Shown piece after piece: positions 16,242-23,267 of a stretch of 64,000 bases of DNA. The notes beneath the pieces are model-generated. The model was not told the origin of the DNA and ran no database searches. It saw nothing but the letters and a program-made list of their open reading frames with translations. The stretch spans positions 85,910 through 149,909 of the forward strand of contig NZ_JAGFBV010000007.1 in assembly GCF_017948595.1 (NCBI RefSeq), in the 5' to 3' direction. A program made the translations under genes and the position numbers. Within the stretch, counting starts at the first letter, position 1; each line of letters opens with the position of its first letter. This DNA comes from Flavobacterium geliluteum (lineage in GTDB: Bacteria > Bacteroidota > Bacteroidia > Flavobacteriales > Flavobacteriaceae).

Positions 16242-17645
16242 ATGATCAGACATAATGAAATAAAAATTCCAGCTGGAAAGCCATTTCTAAATTGTAAACT
16301 TGGAAGACAAAAATATGCAACTGTTTTAACGAAAATTATTGATATATATCCGAATGGTTTTGTATTAGCAATTAATAATAAATGGGGAACTGGAAAAACT
16401 ACATTTATCAAAATGTGGGAACAAGAACTAAAGGACTACAATTATCAAACTGTATATTTTAATGCATGGGAAAATGATTTTGAAAATAATCCATTAACCG
16501 CTTTAATGGGTGAATTAAAAACACTTACCACAAAAAGTAATGAACCAAAATTTAAAGAAGCGTTAAAAAGTGCCGCAGCAATTTCTAAACATTTAATTCC
16601 AACTCTTGTAAAAGCTCTAGCAGATAATTATATCAACACAGAAAATTTTAAAGAAGCAATAGTTGACATTTCAAAAGGTTTTACAGATATTTTTGAAAAA
16701 GATGTCAATGAATACTCTGAAAGAAAAAAAAGCATTTCTGAGTTCCGAAAAAGTTTATCTGAATTTATTACAAATACTAACGATGGAAAACCCTTAGTTT
16801 TCATAGTTGATGAACTTGATCGTTGTCGTCCAAATTATGCAGTTTCGATTTTAGAGCAAATTAAACATTTCTTCTCTGTTCCTAACATAGTTTTTGTATT
16901 ATCAATAGATAAAGCACAATTAGGAAATGGAATTAGGGGCGTTTATGGAAGTGATAGGATTAATTCAGACGAATATTTAAGACGCTTCATTGATATTGAA
17001 TATTCAATTCCTGAACCAGAAAAAGGATTATATTACAAATACCTTTATGACTATTTTGATTTTGCTGAATTTTTCAATTCAGCAAAAAGAAGAATATACA
17101 AAGAATTAAATTATGATGAAAACCACTTTTTAGAAATGTCTAACCTATTATTTGGTGATGCTTCAGTTTCATTAAGACAACAAGAAAAAATATTTTCGAT
17201 AGCTCGACTTGCATTAAGAAGTTTTGAAGTTAATTCATATGTAATCCCAGAAGTCTATCTTTTCCTTTCATATTTAAAGATAATCGATGGTGATTTATAT
17301 AATAATATCAAATTAAAACAATTAAGCATACCTGAACTACAAAACAAAATTATATTATATTTAAAAAACAAAATTACCGAGGATAACCAGAGCGGGTTAA
17401 TGTGGTTGGAAGCATATATGTTACTCTTTTACAATAATTCTCTTTTTGGTACATCCAATCGGAAAAATTTATATGACCGAGAGGGAAGTGTGGAGAAACT
17501 GAAAATTAGTTCTATCATTAATGCAGTTAAAAATGAACAGTTTCTTGAAATATTTAAAACTATAGATAGTCGACAAAATGGTAGCCACATACCAATTGAA
17601 CATTTAATGAATAAACTAGACCTAATGGAAGAAATTATAATCTAG
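16242..17645 (+). CDS. KAP-family P-loop NTPase
   Basis: A 467-residue protein of the KAP NTPase family (STAND-like P-loop ATPases found in phage defence and membrane-associated complexes). Walker A is NNKWGTGKTTF (GTGKTT at residues 49-54). A conserved aromatic motif, VYFNAWENDFENNPLTAL, follows. Walker B is LVFIVDELDRCRPNYA (about 186-200). VLSIDKAQLGNGIRGVYG and EYLRRFIDIEYSIPEP are KAP hallmarks. Many KAP proteins have membrane helices inserted between the Walker motifs; none is evident here, so this is a soluble form. It precedes the DRT2-like locus on the same strand, which suggests a defence island, but the 545-bp gap argues against translational coupling. Confidence 0.88.
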   Translation: MIRHNEIKIPAGKPFLNCKLGRQKYATVLTKIIDIYPNGFVLAINNKWGTGKTTFIKMWEQELKDYNYQTVYFNAWENDFENNPLTALMGELKTLTTKSNEPKFKEALKSAAAISKHLIPTLVKALADNYINTENFKEAIVDISKGFTDIFEKDVNEYSERKKSISEFRKSLSEFITNTNDGKPLVFIVDELDRCRPNYAVSILEQIKHFFSVPNIVFVLSIDKAQLGNGIRGVYGSDRINSDEYLRRFIDIEYSIPEPEKGLYYKYLYDYFDFAEFFNSAKRRIYKELNYDENHFLEMSNLLFGDASVSLRQQEKIFSIARLALRSFEVNSYVIPEVYLFLSYLKIIDGDLYNNIKLKQLSIPELQNKIILYLKNKITEDNQSGLMWLEAYMLLFYNNSLFGTSNRKNLYDREGSVEKLKISSIINAVKNEQFLEIFKTIDSRQNGSHIPIEHLMNKLDLMEEIII

Positions 17646-17856
17646 AGCCAGAAACCAACAGAGGTTTTACGCAATAGCCCATTTTATTTTTCTTAGCTGA
17701 AAATTACTAAAAAGAGATTTACATATTTTTACAACAAAGTAATAAATTGTCGGAACTATGTGAAATTGCGGAGAGTTGAAAGATGCTAAATTTCAAGGAA
17801 AAGAAGAAAATCTATAATTACAAATTAAAAAATGATTTAATAAAAATAAGCTTTTT
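17646..17856. other. Spacer between the KAP gene and the putative DRT2 RNA
   Basis: No gene is recognised. The stretch is A/T-rich and presumably contains the promoter of the RNA at 17857, but no exact TAnnTTTG box was found in it. TATAAT occurs near 17812 without a convincing -35 partner. Confidence 0.4.
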
Positions 17857-18186
17857 GGGGTCAGAAGGTCGGAATGATACGTTTAACTATAATATACCAT
17901 TCTAAAAGATACGTTAGATGGGAAGGTAAATACCAATTTCCAAATGTTCTAATGAAAGAATTAATGAGGAAAGAGTTATTAACAGCATAATGACTGTTGA
18001 AACCCTGAGGTTGGTTCTGCGTTTCAATTTTCTGAACATATTTGATGTGTTTATTAATTTAGTTACAAAGATAACAATTTCTATACCTGAAAAGAGTAGT
18101 GTCGCAATAGCCTTGCAAAAGGTAAAAGCTTCGACGGAGCCTGTACATTCTAAACCTACTACTATAAAATCTGACCCCTTTTTTTT
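17857..18186 (+). ncRNA. Putative DRT2 template RNA with terminal 9-bp helix and T8 tail
   Basis: GGGGTCAGA at 17857-17865 is perfectly complementary to TCTGACCCC at 18170-18178, closing a 322-nt domain. Eight Ts (18179-18186) follow at once, like an intrinsic terminator, and the RT start codon is at 18191. Inside are GGTA-AA-TACC (17925-17934), a 7-bp stem TTAACAG/CTGTTGA (17979-18000), TGAAAC/GTTTCA (17998-18003 with 18021-18026, alternative to the previous stem) and GCTTC-GAC-GGAGC (18128-18140). DRT2 systems carry a template RNA of roughly this size immediately upstream of the RT gene, which is reverse-transcribed in a rolling-circle manner. The frame that runs through the RT is stop-free from 17930 to 18190. 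Identification rests on position and pairing, not on a covariance search. Confidence 0.6.
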
Positions 18187-18190
18187 AAAT

Positions 18191-19708
18191 ATGGAAATAG
18201 AAAACTGGTTTAAACTTAAAAAATATCCACATATTGGCTTACCAATTACGATTAAAGATTATAATTGGGCAAAAAAGTATGTTATGGATAAAGAAAAAAT
18301 AAAAAAGCACAGCTTTCTTCCTCTCATTCATAAATGTATCTCACAAAGGAAATTTAGACCCGATAAAACTAGGACTGACAAAACAAAAACAAAAAAAAGA
18401 TTTAGAATTAAAGATAAAAAAGATAGAAATATTTTTTTTGCTTCACATATTGATTCTTTAATTTTTTCGTACTACAATACTTTATTGGTTGATGCTTATG
18501 AAGCATATATTTCAAAGAAAGAATATAACAATTCGGTAGTTGCATATAGAAAAATTCCGCTTTTTGAAGGCGCAGAAAATAACAAATGTAATATTGAGTT
18601 TGCAAAAGAACCATTTGAATTTATTAAAAAAAATAATGACAAAAAACTTTCTGTAATTGTTGCTGACGTCACTTCTTTTTTTGACAATCTTGACCATAAA
18701 ATATTAAAAAAACAGTGGACTAAAATATTAAGTGAGAAAACTTTACCTTCAGAGCATTATAATGTTTTCAAGGCTCTAACTAAGATTAAATATATTGAAG
18801 GCGAACAACTTTTTAATAGTTATCATAGAACTATGATAGTTGAAAGAGGATTGCCTAATTCCTCTAAAAAATCAATTTACAAAAGAAAAGAAATTAGTAA
18901 ATCTCACTATTTCAAAGAAAAAAAAGCAGTTGCATACTGTGAAAAAGATGAATTTATAAAGAATAATTTAAATTTAGTTATTTCAAAAAATAATAAAGTT
19001 GGAATTCCACAAGGAAGCCCAATAAGTGCAACATTGGCAAATGTTTATATGATAGATTTTGACAAAATTGTTTATAAAAAAGTTGATTCAATTAAGGGAT
19101 ATTATCAAAGATATAGTGATGATTTAATTATAATTTGCGAGCAAGAATATGAGGATGAGATTATCAAAATAATTAGAGAAAATATTTCGTCCAAAAATAT
19201 AGCAAATCTTGAAATTCAACCAAAAAAAACAAGTGTATATAGATTCGAAAATATAGAAAATACGTTTAAAGGTTTTGAAATTGATGAAATAACTAAAATA
19301 CCAAATTTCAATAAAACGCTTGAATACTTAGGCTTTTCTTATGATGGACAAAAAGTACTGATTAAAACTTCTGGCTTTTCCAAATTTTATCGCTCAATGA
19401 TAAAATCATTTAAAAAATCAGCTTCACTCTCAAAATATAGTAAGAATCCAGATAAAAGAATTTTTAAATCTAAACTTTTTAAAAGATTTTCGTATAAGGG
19501 GTCTAAAAGAAAATTAATTTATAGACCATCCAAAGATGATAAAACAAAATACCTAAAAACTAAAGAATATAATTGGGGAAACTATTTGAGTTATGTCTAT
19601 AAAGCTAATTGTACAATGAGAGAAATCAATAACGAAGATTCAATTAAAAAACAAACTCGTAAATTTTGGAAAAACTTTAATCACTTAATGAAAAAACATA
19701 GTACTTAA
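18191..19708 (+). CDS. drt2: DRT2-type antiviral reverse transcriptase
   Basis: A 505-residue reverse transcriptase. Motif A is VIVADVTSFFDNLDHKILKK, with the metal aspartate at D159. Motif B is GIPQGSPISATLANVYM. Motif C is YQRYSDDLIIIC, with YSDD at 308-311. The N-terminus WFKLKKYPHIGLPI followed by HSFLPLIH, and the phrases FDNLDHKILKKQW and SEHYNVFKALTKI, are as I remember for the DRT2 (UG2) clade of defence RTs. There is no maturase/endonuclease region of group II introns and no adjacent msr-msd of a retron. The frame is open upstream to 17930, but the ATG at 18191 is preferred because family homology begins with MEIENWFKLKK and the upstream part would overlap the template RNA. The protein is strongly basic and its codons are very A/T-rich compared with core genes, in keeping with horizontal transfer. 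Confidence 0.8.
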   Translation: MEIENWFKLKKYPHIGLPITIKDYNWAKKYVMDKEKIKKHSFLPLIHKCISQRKFRPDKTRTDKTKTKKRFRIKDKKDRNIFFASHIDSLIFSYYNTLLVDAYEAYISKKEYNNSVVAYRKIPLFEGAENNKCNIEFAKEPFEFIKKNNDKKLSVIVADVTSFFDNLDHKILKKQWTKILSEKTLPSEHYNVFKALTKIKYIEGEQLFNSYHRTMIVERGLPNSSKKSIYKRKEISKSHYFKEKKAVAYCEKDEFIKNNLNLVISKNNKVGIPQGSPISATLANVYMIDFDKIVYKKVDSIKGYYQRYSDDLIIICEQEYEDEIIKIIRENISSKNIANLEIQPKKTSVYRFENIENTFKGFEIDEITKIPNFNKTLEYLGFSYDGQKVLIKTSGFSKFYRSMIKSFKKSASLSKYSKNPDKRIFKSKLFKRFSYKGSKRKLIYRPSKDDKTKYLKTKEYNWGNYLSYVYKANCTMREINNEDSIKKQTRKFWKNFNHLMKKHST

Positions 19709-19799
19709 GAACTTTATCAATAATTATCAAAATTAGTTTAAAAATAACATAGTAATCGTTGAATATAAAACAAAAAATACTTTCACAAAAAAGCACTAC

Positions 19800-19839
19800 A
19801 AAAGCCTTCAAAAACAACTTGTTTTAGGAGGCTTTTTTT
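19800..19839 (+). terminator. Terminator downstream of the reverse transcriptase
   Basis: AAAAGCCT (19800-19807) pairs with AGGCTTTT (19829-19836), the loop region holds further A/T pairs, and a T-run follows. Confidence 0.75.
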
Positions 19840-19876
19840 ATTGGGTGCAAAATAGTAGTTGGGTATAATGTGACGC

Positions 19877-19907
19877 TTGATATTTTGTAGTTAAAAAATT
19901 ATATTTG
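19877..19907 (+). promoter_or_regulatory. Promoter upstream of the 239-residue protein gene
   Basis: TTG-N20-TATATTTG, an exact match to the Bacteroidota consensus, lies 360 nt before the next start codon. A second -7 box at 19922-19929 has poorer spacing. Confidence 0.5.
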
Positions 19908-20167
19908 TAAGAAAAAAGACTTATATTTGAAATACAAATACCACCTAAAAGATTTCCACTCTTCTACTACAGTGCGAAAAGGTATAGCCCACAGCCAATT
20001 ACAAATAAACGATTCCGTTTTTTTACTATTAAGGATCAAATCTTTAGTACGCTAAAAACTGATCATCCCAACAAAAAAAAGCTTTTGTTAGGTAGTTGCA
20101 ACGCATCATAGAATCCCAACTGGGCTTTGTATACTTAAAACAAAAAGAAGACCACCCCAAACAATCT

Positions 20168-20203
20168 TAGCTGTTGCCTAAATAATTGGCAGCACAACAG
20201 CTA
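20168..20203 (+). repeat. 9-bp inverted repeat in the leader of the 20268 gene
   Basis: TAGCTGTTG and CAACAGCTA form a perfect stem, with an inner CC/GG pair around a short A/T loop. It lies 65 nt before the start codon and has no T-run, so it is more likely an RNA structure or operator than a terminator. Confidence 0.5.
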
Positions 20204-20267
20204 TCACATAAAAAAAATGCCCCTATTATTTGCATATTTAAAATAGAAACCATTAAAAAACAGTACC

Positions 20268-20987
20268 ATGAAAGCAGAAACAGGACACAACAAAAATGTC
20301 ACCAATTTTGAAACCTTAATTATCGTTTGCCAAGGTTTTGGAGCCAACTACAATCCGTCTAATCCCAGCATTATGATTCCCTTTTTGATGAACCAGCACA
20401 CCGACGCAAAAGCAGCCGTACAAGAAGTTAAGGTAACCGAAACGCCTTTTAACAGTATAGAAGGAGAACGAAAAACCCTTTTTAAACCCTTAAAACCCAC
20501 CGCTACAAAAGTCATCAACGCATTGAAAGCCGCTGGAGCTCCCGCCACAGTAATTGCAGATGCCGAAACCATTAACCGAAAAATACAAGGAAAAAGAGCC
20601 GACAACACCATCAAAGAAGTGCCCGAAGGAGAAGAAGCAAAAGATAAAATTTCGGTTTCGCAACAAGGTTTTGATATGCAAATTGACCACCTCGAGAAAT
20701 TAATCGAATTGGTACATCATGAACCCAAGTACGCTCCTAACGAAGAACCCGTTAAAGTGACAACACTCGCCGATTACAAAATAGCTTTGGAGACTATCAA
20801 TACAGCTTTTAAAACAGCCTATGTTCCGTACAAAATAGCCTTGCAAGCGAGAGATGTAAAACTCTACACCTCCAACACCGGAGTGGTTGATACCGCACAA
20901 ACTGTCAAAAATTATGTCAAATCGGTATTTGGAGCAACCAGCCCGCAGTACAGGCAAATTAGTGCACTTCTTTTTAGAAAAATATAA
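20268..20987 (+). CDS. Uncharacterised 239-residue Bacteroidota protein
   Basis: A soluble, largely helical protein without signal peptide or membrane segment. It opens GHNKNVTNFETLIIVCQGFGANYNPSNPSI, passes through an alanine-rich helical middle (FKPLKPTATKVINALKAAG; ETINRKIQGKR) and ends DTAQTVKNYVKSVFGATSPQYRQISALLF. I remember proteins with the GHNKNV...NFETLI start and the KSVFGATSPQY end as a recurring, unnamed family in Bacteroidota, sometimes in several copies. I know no function. Its base composition is richer in G+C than the RT region. The 21-bp tandem array begins 32 bp after its stop codon in another frame. Confidence 0.75.
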   Translation: MKAETGHNKNVTNFETLIIVCQGFGANYNPSNPSIMIPFLMNQHTDAKAAVQEVKVTETPFNSIEGERKTLFKPLKPTATKVINALKAAGAPATVIADAETINRKIQGKRADNTIKEVPEGEEAKDKISVSQQGFDMQIDHLEKLIELVHHEPKYAPNEEPVKVTTLADYKIALETINTAFKTAYVPYKIALQARDVKLYTSNTGVVDTAQTVKNYVKSVFGATSPQYRQISALLFRKI

Positions 20988-21019
20988 CCCTATTCTAAAT
21001 CTATCAAGTAGAATTTAAC

Positions 21020-21418
21020 CGACTGAAAACTTGATTGAAGCGACTGAAAACTTGATTCAACCGACTGAAAACACGATTGAAGCGACTGAAAACTCGATTG
21101 AAGCGACTGAAAACATGATTCGACCGACTGAAAACACGATTGAAGCGACTGAAAACTTGATTGAAGCGACTGAAAACTTGATTCGACCGACTGAAAACAT
21201 GATTGAAGCGACTGAAAACTTGATCGAAGCGACTGAAAACTTGATTTGACCGACTGAAAACACGATTGAAGCGACTGAAAACTTGATCGAAGCGACTGAA
21301 AACTTGATTTGACCGACTGAAAACACGATTGAAGCGACTGAAAACTTGATTCGACCGACTGAAAACTTGATTGAAGCGACTGAAAATTTGATTTGACCGT
21401 TGTAAAGTAGCATTCGAC
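21020..21418. repeat. Tandem array of eighteen 21-bp units plus one decayed unit
   Basis: Each unit is CGACTGAAAAC followed by a variable dinucleotide and GATT/GATC, then GAAG (type A) or CGAC/TGAC/CAAC (type B). Eighteen uninterrupted units occupy 21020-21397; the next 21 nt are a diverged copy. The order is A B (AAB)x4 A B A B, so most of the array has a 63-bp higher-order period. On the plus strand one frame reads EATENLI-EATENLI-RPTENMI heptads but meets TGA in units 11, 14 and 18, which look like C-to-T changes of CGA or CAA. There are no unique spacers, so this is not CRISPR. The AAAA tracts recur every 21 bp, about two helical turns. Confidence 0.95.
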
Positions 21419-21441
21419 CCAGCAACAACAAGGCAAAAAAA

Positions 21442-21479
21442 AACCACTTTGCATAGTACTGAAAAGTGGTTGTTTTTTT
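21442..21479. terminator. Two-way terminator between the array and the NTF2-like gene
   Basis: AACCACTTT (21442-21450) pairs with AAAGTGGTT (21463-21471). A T-run follows on the plus side and an A-run precedes it, so it can end transcripts from both directions, including that of the minus-strand gene ending at 21492. Confidence 0.75.
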
Positions 21480-21491
21480 ATCAATAATAAT

Positions 21492-21848
21492 TTAAAATTT
21501 CATCGGCATCGACCAAGTATGGCATTGTATTTTCCAAACGCCATGTTCTATCATCCAGGTAACAGCGTACTTGCCTTCGCCAATTACTTTTTGGGTTGAT
21601 AATTCGATATCTTTAAAAATACCATATTCAAAAGCCAAGTTGTCGCTAACAACAACATTTTCGGGTTCAAAAACAACATCTACTTTACCTAAACCACCTT
21701 TCATAAAATCAAGAATGTTTTCGTTGCCTTGAATTGTTGGTTTATTGGGTGCGAAAATTAAAGCTTCTTTTGCGTATACATTTTTAAAAATTTCTGCTTC
21801 TGCATCGTGCCAAGCATTTGTCCAGACTTGCATAGTGGGTTTTGACAT
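21492..21848 (-). CDS. NTF2-like / SnoaL-type protein
   Basis: A 118-residue protein of the nuclear transport factor 2 fold. It has the usual pattern for the DUF4440/SnoaL group: a helix MQVWTNAWHDAEAEIFKNVYA, then YAKEALIFAPNKPTIQGNENILDFM, then beta strands ending VWKIQCHTWSM. Proteins of this fold are small-molecule enzymes or binding proteins; the residues visible do not define an activity. It starts 3 bp after the stop of the F420-type oxidoreductase gene, so the two form one operon, divergent from the HxlR regulator gene. Confidence 0.8.
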   Translation of the reverse strand: MSKPTMQVWTNAWHDAEAEIFKNVYAKEALIFAPNKPTIQGNENILDFMKGGLGKVDVVFEPENVVVSDNLAFEYGIFKDIELSTQKVIGEGKYAVTWMIEHGVWKIQCHTWSMPMKF

Positions 21849-21851
21849 GGC

Positions 21852-22454
21852 TTAATTTTTACGGTGAAAATAAGTAAAACCAGCATCTGTTCCGTTGCCA
21901 CCAGAGGCAAGAGAGATATTGAGATGTGCAATCGCTTCTAGATGGCGAGCGTTTTTGATGCCTCCTGCCAACACTCCGTCAAAACCTGCATCATTGGCCA
22001 ATTGTTGTACAACAGCGGCAGCAGCGGCATCGTCAGACGCGATAAAAGCTGTCAATTTTTGCCCATTAAAGTATTGCTTGTTACTTTTCATCACATCAGC
22101 AAAAATGGTATTAAATGCTTTTACGACTTTGCTTTCGGGCAACAAGCGAGCGGTTTGTTCGCCCCCGCTATCTTCGCCTAAAAACAAAGGCGACCAATCG
22201 GCACTATTAATAGCGTTGGTGATATCTACAACAATTTTGCCCTTTAAAGCTTCTTTGTTGGCCGTTAAAACGCCACTCATTACCGAGTACGGAATGGCAA
22301 AACAAACTACTTCGCCAAACGCAATAGCTTCTGGCACAGACAAATGATTGTCATTGGGATTTTGAGTTCCGTATTGTACAGCATGACCAGCAGTTGTAAA
22401 TAAATTTCCGAGACTTGATGCTACATTTCCAGCACCTATAAAACTAATCTTCAT
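21852..22454 (-). CDS. NADPH-dependent F420 reductase-like oxidoreductase
   Basis: A 200-residue Rossmann-fold protein. The start MKISFIGAGNVASSLGNLF gives the dinucleotide motif GAGNVASSL. YGTQNPNDN follows, then EVVCFAIPYSVMSGVL and VVDITNAINSADW, which are typical of the coenzyme F420:NADP oxidoreductase-like family (YrrB/FNO type). In bacteria without F420 these proteins are presumed to act on other NADPH-linked substrates. An upstream TTG extends the frame, but the ATG at 22454 gives the normal family start; an ATG at 22457 is immediately adjacent. It heads an operon with the NTF2-like gene and is divergent from the HxlR regulator, which probably controls it. Confidence 0.87.
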   Translation of the reverse strand: MKISFIGAGNVASSLGNLFTTAGHAVQYGTQNPNDNHLSVPEAIAFGEVVCFAIPYSVMSGVLTANKEALKGKIVVDITNAINSADWSPLFLGEDSGGEQTARLLPESKVVKAFNTIFADVMKSNKQYFNGQKLTAFIASDDAAAAAVVQQLANDAGFDGVLAGGIKNARHLEAIAHLNISLASGGNGTDAGFTYFHRKN

Positions 22455-22509
22455 CATATAAGTATTTAAATTGAGTTGCAAATTTCGGAGTATATCCTTA
22501 CATTTACAA

Positions 22510-22537
22510 GTAGTTACCTAATTGTGTGGTAGTTACC
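22510..22537 (+). promoter_or_regulatory. Direct repeats GTAGTTACC, probable HxlR operator
   Basis: GTAGTTACC occurs at 22510-22518 and 22529-22537, 19 bp apart start to start (about two helical turns). They lie between the divergent starts at 22454 and 22551. Tandem sites at this spacing suit a dimeric winged-helix regulator. Confidence 0.45.
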
Positions 22538-22550
22538 AAAAAGTAAGTAT

Positions 22551-22922
22551 ATGATAAAGCGTAAAGAAAGTTCGGTTAATTTAGAAAATGAAAAGGCCCT
22601 TGCAGCAGAATGTCCTTTTATTTTTGCGCTCTCGCTAATGGGCAAGCGTTGGAAACCCGCCATTCTCTGGAAAATGACAGAAGGAATTTATCGCTTTGGC
22701 GAGATGAAAAGGGCGATTCCGCAAATAAGCGAAAAAATGTTGACACAACATTTGAGAGAATTAGAATCTGACGGACTCATCACCAGAACCGTCTATCATG
22801 AAATGCCTCTGAGGGTAGAATATGCCTTGACAGAATTTGGAACATCGTTGCAACCTATTCTAAAACAACTCAATACTTGGGGCGAAAAGGCTCAGAACAT
22901 AAAAAATACAATGCCAAAATAA
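22551..22922 (+). CDS. HxlR-family transcriptional regulator
   Basis: A 123-residue winged-helix protein. The family core is plain: ECPFIFALSLMGKRWKPAIL, then YRFGEMKRAIPQISEKMLTQ with HLRELESDGLITRTVYHEMP and VEYALTEFGTSL. HxlR proteins sense aldehydes, quinones, hypochlorite or similar through a conserved N-terminal cysteine; the cysteine in ECPFIF (about residue 18) occupies that place. Its gene is divergent from the oxidoreductase/NTF2-like operon, with two GTAGTTACC repeats in the 96-bp gap, so it most likely regulates that operon and itself. Confidence 0.92.
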   Translation: MIKRKESSVNLENEKALAAECPFIFALSLMGKRWKPAILWKMTEGIYRFGEMKRAIPQISEKMLTQHLRELESDGLITRTVYHEMPLRVEYALTEFGTSLQPILKQLNTWGEKAQNIKNTMPK

Positions 22923-22973
22923 CAAATGGTCATTGTTTTTAATCGCCCTAAGCCTTCAAAAAAAAGGATCTTT

Positions 22974-23267
22974 TTATTTTTGTTTCTGAAAGTAATACGT
23001 ATAAATCCACGTCAGTGTAAACGACGGAATAATATCGGTAAACGGAATGATTTCTTCTAGAAATGTCAGTACACTCGCCACCTTACCTACTCTGCCTTTG
23101 TACATTCTGGTCATTAAAAGAGCCGCAATTGGCGCCCAGATGATATCTGCAAATTCACCAATTCCGGGAATGGTAAAAGACATCATTCCTATGGCATCAA
23201 AAAGCAAACCGAGAACAAGCATGAGCCCTTTATCGTTTTTTATTGTTTCTAGGTGTTGTGTTTTCAT
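22974..23267 (-). CDS. Small two-helix membrane protein
   Basis: A 97-residue inner-membrane protein with hydrophobic segments at about residues 15-33 (LMLVLGLLFDAIGMMSFTIPG) and 40-53 (DIIWAPIAALLMTRM), and a third amphipathic one near 73-92 (IIPFTDIIPSFTLTWIYTYYF). It is known to me only as a conserved flavobacterial protein. Its ATG abuts the TAG of the glycosidase-like gene (TAGATG), so the two are translated from one message. Confidence 0.75.
   Translation of the reverse strand: MKTQHLETIKNDKGLMLVLGLLFDAIGMMSFTIPGIGEFADIIWAPIAALLMTRMYKGRVGKVASVLTFLEEIIPFTDIIPSFTLTWIYTYYFQKQK

Larger units (their letters stand above)
19709..20267. other. Intergenic region with terminator, two -7 boxes and a hairpin
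   Basis: No gene is supported. Besides the RT terminator, TTG at 19877-19879 with TATATTTG at 19900-19907 (20-nt spacing) is a full promoter match, and a second TATATTTG lies at 19922-19929. Transcription from either would give a leader of about 340 nt before the ATG at 20268. TAGCTGTTG at 20168-20176 is perfectly inverted as CAACAGCTA at 20195-20203. Confidence 0.5.
20988..21491. other. Gene-free stretch made mostly of a 21-bp tandem array
   Basis: It holds the tandem array (21020-21418) and a two-way terminator (21442-21479). Several reading frames on both strands stay open through the array only because a 21-bp unit preserves phase; none has a credible start signal. Confidence 0.7.

Noticed and set aside
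17851..18186. Small transposon remnant, because GGGGTCAGA and TCTGACCCC are inverted
   Set aside because: No target-site duplication is visible outside the ends, and the position directly before a DRT2-type RT, together with the T8 tract, fits an RNA better.
17990..18190. N-terminal 67 residues of the reverse transcriptase (ATG at 17990)
   Set aside because: Family similarity begins at MEIENWFKLKK (18191), and the upstream part coincides with the structured RNA and its T8 tract. I treat it as the template RNA, though the frame is open and the extension cannot be fully excluded.
18191..19708. Group II intron maturase or retron RT
   Set aside because: There is no maturase/HNH region and no domain V-like intron ending downstream. 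The upstream RNA is closed by a long-range 9-bp helix, and the protein motifs fit DRT2 better than retron RTs.
21020..21418. CRISPR array
   Set aside because: The 21-bp units abut one another without unique spacers, and no cas genes are near.
20990..21484. Long reverse-strand reading frames (up to 164 codons) with FQS or FSRFNQV repeats
   Set aside because: All three reverse frames stay open merely because a 21-bp repeat without stops is multiplied. There are no start signals, and the frames overlap one another and the terminator.
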